Shown here one piece after another: positions 58,736-64,000 of a stretch of DNA of 64,000 nt. Below the pieces are notes generated by a model, which was given only the letters and a program-made list of their open reading frames with translations, was not told where the DNA came from and searched no databases. The translations under genes were made by a program, and so were the position numbers. The stretch comes from Datisca glomerata (taxonomy: Eukaryota > Streptophyta > Magnoliopsida > Cucurbitales > Datiscaceae), in assembly GCA_003255025.1 (NCBI GenBank), contig QANY01008571.1, forward strand, positions 248,001-312,000, given 5' to 3'. Numbering within the stretch: the stretch's first letter is position 1; each line of letters opens with the position of its first letter.

Positions 58736-59921
58736 TACTGCCTATTCCAATCACGTGCATGATTTATGTAATCAATAAAAAAAATAAGCTACAAATTTTA
58801 AAAACTAAAGGAAAGTCATGAAAATTCGAAAAATGTAAATATGATGTTTACAAGTATTCTTAAGAGTACTGTAAACATTATTTTTATCACTTCTGTTAAC
58901 AATATTTTTATGCTTTTTGTCCCCGTTTTGCTTTAAAATAGTCCATACTCTATCATGATCTCACACTTCTATCTATCCTATCGATCATGCAAGAATTCAA
59001 ACTCTCTGTTATGGTTCATCAACTCATTTATATCTACAGCAACATCATATCATGTTCTCACCAGCCAAACAATATAGAGTAAGACAAAACCGAATTGCAT
59101 ATTATACCTTTGCATGCAATGATGAAAACGTCACTAAAAACATAAAAGAAGCCTTAGATTTGGTTCCAAACGTTCCACCACTCACCCAACATTTTCTCAA
59201 GAGACAAAAAGAGCAACTAAAATAGCTCAAGAACTGAAATAAGTGAAAACAATGACCTGCATTTGATCAAAGTATTTGATTGCTAGCTAGTAAATAAACC
59301 GCTAGAAGCTAGACAACAAAGGCATTAATAATGCAAACTTTAACAACAAAAACAAGCTTAGGCGTCAAACGAGTCTAAACTAGGAAATTAAACAACAAAA
59401 ACAAAGTGTAGCAAACTTATAATGATATTTTCTTAAGTTACAGAGACAAGAACCAAAAATCAATCAATTAATTTCACGAAAGCTAGTCAATACCGTGCAC
59501 CAAAAATACCTAAATTATACCCTTAGTTCAACACCCCAATACGGGATATCTGAGGACCTTGTATATATGAATTTATAGAAAAAAACCAATTTCACAAACA
59601 GAATATATATGAACATATTCATTCTCGCAAAACAAATTACATAAATGAAAAACAAGTTCATTCTCGCAAAATAAATTGCATAACATTCATACATCAACAG
59701 GGTGTCCTTTCAAGCATGAACGTAATAGCTGAGTCAGAAAGAACATATGCTATTAGGTGACAGTGTCTAACGGACGGAGGGGTATGAGGTGGCAATGGTA
59801 AGGGCGTGAGGTGCCTGCTCGACGGTGATGGTTAATGGTGGCCGTTTTTAGTGTCTCGATGGATCTATGGCTTACTGCTTTTTGATATAGTTGCTAGTGG
59901 GTTTCTCGATGGAAATCACTT

Positions 59922-59926
<5 letters not shown>
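58736..59926. other. Upstream region of locus 2, no gene seen
   Basis: AT-rich. No supported coding region; may contain the old promoter of locus 2 on the minus strand. Confidence 0.4.

Positions 59927-59973
<47 letters not shown>
59927..59973 (+). repeat. (GA)n microsatellite
   Basis: About 23 GA units in a row. It sits between two diverged ~150 bp direct repeats (about 59805-59925 and 59990-60085; shared atggaaatcac, gagg.g.ctgct, gggtttct). Confidence 0.9.
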
Positions 59974-59976
<3 letters not shown>

Positions 59977-60615
59977 GAGAGACAATTGCTTGAGGCGTCT
60001 GCTTAGTGACGTTGGCTAACAGTGGATGCTTTCAGTGGCTTAATGTCTATGTGGAAATCACATTCTGAAAATGGTTGCGGAGGGTTTCTGATGTAGCAAA
60101 AATCCTAAAAAAAACCCTAACAATACCAAAATCTATTGAATTACGTGCGATTACAGGCAATTGACCTTCCAAAACCTGTTGAATTCTAAGATTACCAGGA
60201 TTTAGGCAAAATTTTTGTTGATTCACAAAGAATATCGAAAATTGGAATAAAGGGGGAAATGTTTCTCATCAATATAAAAAATGTCTCAAAAAACCAAATA
60301 AAAATGAATTTGTACTGTTTAGAAAACCCTAAAATTAATAAAGATGGAAAATTACGAAAAAATCTAAAATTATGAACAAAATAACTTCCAGGCCTCTAAA
60401 AATGCTTAAAATAGTATTTTTGGATCATAAACTGGGCTGCTTAATCTTCCGGGCCTCTGAAACTGAGTGGCACATGTAGATCTCTGATTAATCTTCGATT
60501 TGATATCTTACAGTCCACGTGGTTCAACCCAAGTCAATAGTTACGTCATATGGAAGTTGGCATGCGCGTGTCACGATCCATTTGATCAAGAATTTCCAAA
60601 ATTGCATCGTCTGCA

Positions 60616-60849
60616 TCATTCACAAGTGTAGAGGAAATTTGACCTCAAATTTATAGTGGCATCATCATCAGAAGAGTCACCGTGGAAAGGAATCAAATGC
60701 TTATCATTGAACACATCAACAGTAGGAATGTGGCTAGGCAGCTTCAAATTGTAGGCATTTGGATTGATCTCCTCAACAATCTCGACAGGTCCAATATTCT
60801 TGGTAGATAACTTGTTGTATTCATCAACTGAAAAGCGATCCTTAGTCAA
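60616..60849 (-). pseudogene. Gypsy polyprotein C-terminal tail
   Basis: The frame reads MTKDRFSVDEYNKLSTKNIG, then VEIVEEINPNAYNLKLPSHI and HLIPFHGDSSDDD. This is the integrase C-terminal (GPY/F-like) part and tail of plant gypsy elements. Confidence 0.85.
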
Positions 60850-61615
60850 TACTGCCCATGAAGATCTTGCGAACTAGTTACAAAATATGTTGCTTTGTTG
60901 TGGAACTTCAACTTACTTGGTAAAGCCATCAAATTGAGTGGTCCCCTCGGCTGGATTAAATGAACCACTCGAGCAGGATTGAACCGTGTACTGTGGCTGA
61001 CTGCATACTTATGAGCAAACTCTGCCAGACACAATTTTTTATCCCAACTCTTGACATGTTCACCAACCAAACAACGCAAAAGATTGCTCAGAGACCTATT
61101 GGCAACCTTAGTCTGTCCATCCATTTAAGGATGATATGTACTACTAAAATTGAGCTGTGTATTGACCATCTTCCACAAGCTGCGCCAAAAATGGCTAAGA
61201 AACCTGATATCTCTATCAGAAATAATAGAAGTAGGAAGCCCATGTAGACGTATCTCACAAAAAAATAATTGAGCCACATTAACAACATCATTAGTTTTCT
61301 TGGAGAGAATAAAATGAAACATCTTAAAGAAGCGATCTACAACACATACATAAAATCATGACCTTTCTGCGCGCGAGGCAATCCCAACATAAAATTCATA
61401 CTTATATCCACTCAAGGCTGAGAAAGAATTGGCAAAGGCATATATAACCCTGCATTGGTGGCAGAACCCTTAGACACTTGGCAAATCTTACACCTTTGCA
61501 CATATTTCTCTATCTCCTTGCCCATGCTGGGCCAAAAATACGATGACTGCACCAGTTGCAATGTTATATCCCTGCCAACAAGGCCCTCACCATGAAGTTC
61601 TTTGATAATCTGCAA
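60846..61615 (-). pseudogene. Gypsy integrase
   Basis: The frame 61615-61412 carries the zinc-binding part (ELHGEGLVGRD, SYFWPSMGKEIEKYVQRC, CKICQVSKG); the usual first histidine pair is only partly kept. Frames 61322-61125 and 61124-60846 carry the core, with [32 protein letters not shown] (second Asp) and MDGQTKVANRSLSNLLRC after a stop. Integrase would insert the DNA copy. Multiple frames and stops. Confidence 0.85.
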
Positions 61616-62779
61616 TCACAAGCTAGTTACTGGGATACAAAGATGATTCCCCTTAAATAGAAATCCATCATGTAACAAGAAATCTGTTTTCTTTCCAATC
61701 TGCACATCTTTGAGAACCATAGAGATATAAGGATCAATAGTAAGAAAATCACAAAAAGAGACAAAACCAAGTACCTCAACCCTCATCGTAACCAACAAGC
61801 TATTCCTATGACTCAATGCATCTACGACTCGATTGGTTATCTCGACCTTATTTTTTACTACAAAAGTGAATTTCTCTAAATAAGCAACCCAACTCGCATG
61901 TATAGGGGACACCTTATCTTGTCTATGAAAGTGCCTCAAAGAGTCATGATCAGTAATCAACGTCATAATACTGCTGGAATGAGAGATAAAACACCTATAA
62001 AAAGATGTAAGGCCATGAAAAGTTTTGACTTTAGTAATTGTTTTTTGTCTTGGCCACAACTTCACTGCCTCAACCTTAGCTTCATCTACCTGCAATCCAT
62101 CTCTAGAAACTACATACCCCCAAAACAACACCTTAAGGAGCACAACTAAAACCTCTTTTACATGCTGCAAATGTTCTTCAGAGTTAGTGCTATAAATCAG
62201 AATATCATCAAAATATACTACCACGAATCTGCCAATAAAAGCTTTAACAACTGATTCATCACACACATAAATGTGCTAGGGGCATTAGACAACCCAAAAG
62301 GCATCACAAACCACTCATACAACCCATCATGGGTTTTAAAAGCTGTTTTCCACTCATCCTCAGGCTTAACCCAAATCTGGTAGCAACCACTCTTTAAATA
62401 AAGTTTAGTGAACACTATAGCTCCACTAATTTGATCTAATAAATCATCTGAGTGGGGAATAAGAAACCGATACCTGACAGTAATTTTTTTCATGACCTTA
62501 TTATCCACACTCATTCACCATGAATCATCTTTCTTGGGCGTCATAAGGCTAGTACATCACATGGGCTCATACTCTCTGATATGCCCCATTGGCCAACAAC
62601 TCCTTGACCTGTCTACGCAATGCCTTATACTCTATTGGACTTATCCTGTAGTATGGCCTGTTGGTAAAAACTGCACCGGGAACAAGATCTATATGGTGTT
62701 GTATATCACGTAATGGTGGCAATCCATCTGGTAATTCATATGGAAACATATTGGAAAATTCCACCAACAAAGGAGCCAT
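61616..62779 (-). pseudogene. Gypsy reverse transcriptase and RNase H region
   Basis: Frames 62779-62567 (LPPLRDIQHHIDLVPGAVF, YRISPIEYKALRRQVKELL), 62514-62218 ([40 protein letters not shown]) and 62266-61616 ([11 protein letters not shown] at about 62202-62234) cover the RT. A deletion is seen just after, since EVLVVLLKVLFWGYVVS skips part of the usual text. The RNase H region is reduced. Confidence 0.85.
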
Positions 62780-63179
62780 GCTACATCTGGATTTATTATA
62801 GACTCTACAACCTTCTTTCTAATCAATACAAATACTATCTTTGAATCCTGCAATTCCTCATCAAATTTAGCCAAAGACAATAAACGCGTACTAGTCCTTG
62901 CGGCTAGGGATTTATCTATTGGTTTATTGGGCATTAACACAATTTTAACCCTTTAAACATATTAGCTCACTCGTCATGGGCCACATTTCGATCATACGCC
63001 CAAGGTCGACCTAGTAACAAATGACAAGTATCCATGGTCACCACATCACACCAAACATCATCTCTATATTTTTATCCAATAGAAAATGCAATGAGAGCAC
63101 ATTTTGAAACTCTTACCTCAGCACCTTTTTGAGCAAGGTTAGTTTGTAAGAATTGAGATGTTTTTCGATCTTAATATTC

Positions 63180-63260
63180 AGCTTATATACCACCTCTTCT
63201 GAAATTATATTTTCGCAACTACCAGGGTCAATCACGAAACAACACACCTTTCCCAGGATG
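63180..63260 (-). pseudogene. Gypsy aspartic protease motif
   Basis: Minus strand reads CCFVIDPGSCENIISEEVVY; the active-site triad is D-P-G where D-S-G is usual. Flanked by stops. Confidence 0.65.
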
Positions 63261-63469
63261 GTACAAGTAGACTGGAAAATATTACTCCTCAACTAGTCAT
63301 CCTCAGGTACTGTTTTAGGTGTCAAGTACAACCTCCTAACAACCAATGCAATCCCCACATCACCTATAACAACCTTCTCATCATCTGTCTGTTCCACATC
63401 AAAACTTGGATGTTCAGTAATTTATGCCTTCTCATCATCACCTTCATCCATTTTAGCAAACAGTGCCCT

Positions 63470-64000
63470 CTTGTCAGCCTTTTTACAATTAGACTACCTA
63501 TGTCCAAGTTCACTATAAATAAAAAACTTCATAGTACTATTGCCCACACATTTGTTAAACTGACTTCAATCATCCTTACTACCCATCCCACTTGTATTAA
63601 CGTTAGTGGTACCACTAAATCCACTACCACCACTAGCACGACGCGATTGTTTCTCCACCATCAAGGCTCTATGATGTGCCTCTGACATAGACACAAGATC
63701 AAACATGTTAATGGTATCATAAATCTGATCCCTCAACCCTCCAATATATTGCGCTACCAACTACTCCACTATTTCCTGTATTTCATTTCTAGCCATCAAT
63801 TGATAAATTAAGTAGTATAATTATCCACAATCTCGAACCTTGTTTCAAATTCTACAACATTTGATACAAAACTCGCTGGTAATTATAAGGAAAAACTACA
63901 GCTCACAGTTGTTTCTTCATCTTTTCCCAGGAAAATTTTTTGAATTACCCAACCTAGTACGAGATAGCTTCAATTGCTATCACCACGATGTATCCCCCCC
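63470..64000 (-). pseudogene. Gypsy gag, partial
   Basis: The frame 63760-63566 reads QYIGGLRDQIYDTINMFDLV and EAHHRALMVEKQSRRASG, the end of the plant gypsy gag domain. Near 63530-63470 a remnant of the zinc knuckle (NCKKADKRALFAKMD) is visible. Upstream to the window edge gag continues with stops (LSRTRLGNSKNFPGK). Confidence 0.8.

Larger units (their letters stand above)
60480..64000 (-). mobile_element. Ty3/gypsy retrotransposon, minus strand, cut by the window edge
   Basis: Minus-strand order from the right edge: gag, protease, RT, RNase H region, integrase, C-terminal tail; this is the Ty3/gypsy order (integrase last). All domains carry stops or shifts. LTRs were not identified: the 5' one is beyond the window, and the 3' one should lie near 59900-60480 but could not be delimited. 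Confidence 0.85.

Noticed and set aside
1..64000. tRNA, rRNA and CRISPR-like arrays
   Set aside because: No cloverleaf-type or rRNA sequence was recognised by eye, and the regular repeats are eukaryotic satellites without spacers. A tRNA scan was not possible.

Overview
The window is plant nuclear DNA, almost certainly from a eudicot. It is AT-rich and has spliced gene remnants with GT..AG introns. It also has a receptor-like kinase of the plant G-type lectin class, several LTR retrotransposons primed by initiator-Met tRNA, and a fragment of an endogenous pararetrovirus. The species cannot be named from the sequence. Only one protein-coding gene looks fully intact: a G-type lectin receptor kinase at 16855-19293 (+). 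Nearly everything else is transposon sequence, much of it nested, plus one large satellite array and two decaying multi-exon genes.

Layout. 1-564 is the 3' tail and LTR of a + strand copia element whose body lies left of the window. It abuts, and probably inserted into, the LTR of a decayed minus-strand copia element (565-7179). 7180-10427 is gene-free and holds small elements with GGTTCGG-type ends. 10428-16572 looks like a ~1.3 kb terminal-inverted-repeat element split by a 4.86 kb minus-strand copia element with both LTRs (10680-15536). The kinase gene follows. 20857-22193 is a long-inverted-repeat element without transposase, and 22266-23126 another small element. 23479-35290 is bounded by two ~1 kb direct repeats read as LTRs of a minus-strand copia element. 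Inside it sit a deleted Ty3/gypsy fragment (28448-30280) and a pararetrovirus fragment (30260-34290, protease, reverse transcriptase, RNase H and an extra downstream frame).

35291-40458 has no convincing gene, apart from a GC-richer LTR-like block at 37797-39120. Minus-strand locus 1 (40459-42652) is a spliced gene remnant carrying a YPWGR motif that resembles the DUF1985 type often linked to Ulp1-like plant transposon genes. 44201-44826 is a copia RNase H stub with a small LTR. 45195-51154 is a tandem array of ~0.81-0.90 kb units arranged long-long-short twice, a higher-order repeat. Minus-strand locus 2 (52251-58735) is a second gene remnant of similar design. One of its exons is cut in two by a + strand copia element (~54619-58269), and it contains four tandem copies of a ~60 nt exon-like module. 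60480-64000 is a minus-strand Ty3/gypsy element running off the right edge.

Working together: the kinase is the only gene likely to act for the plant. The rest documents insertion, nesting and decay. All coordinates of degenerate elements are hand-read and approximate.
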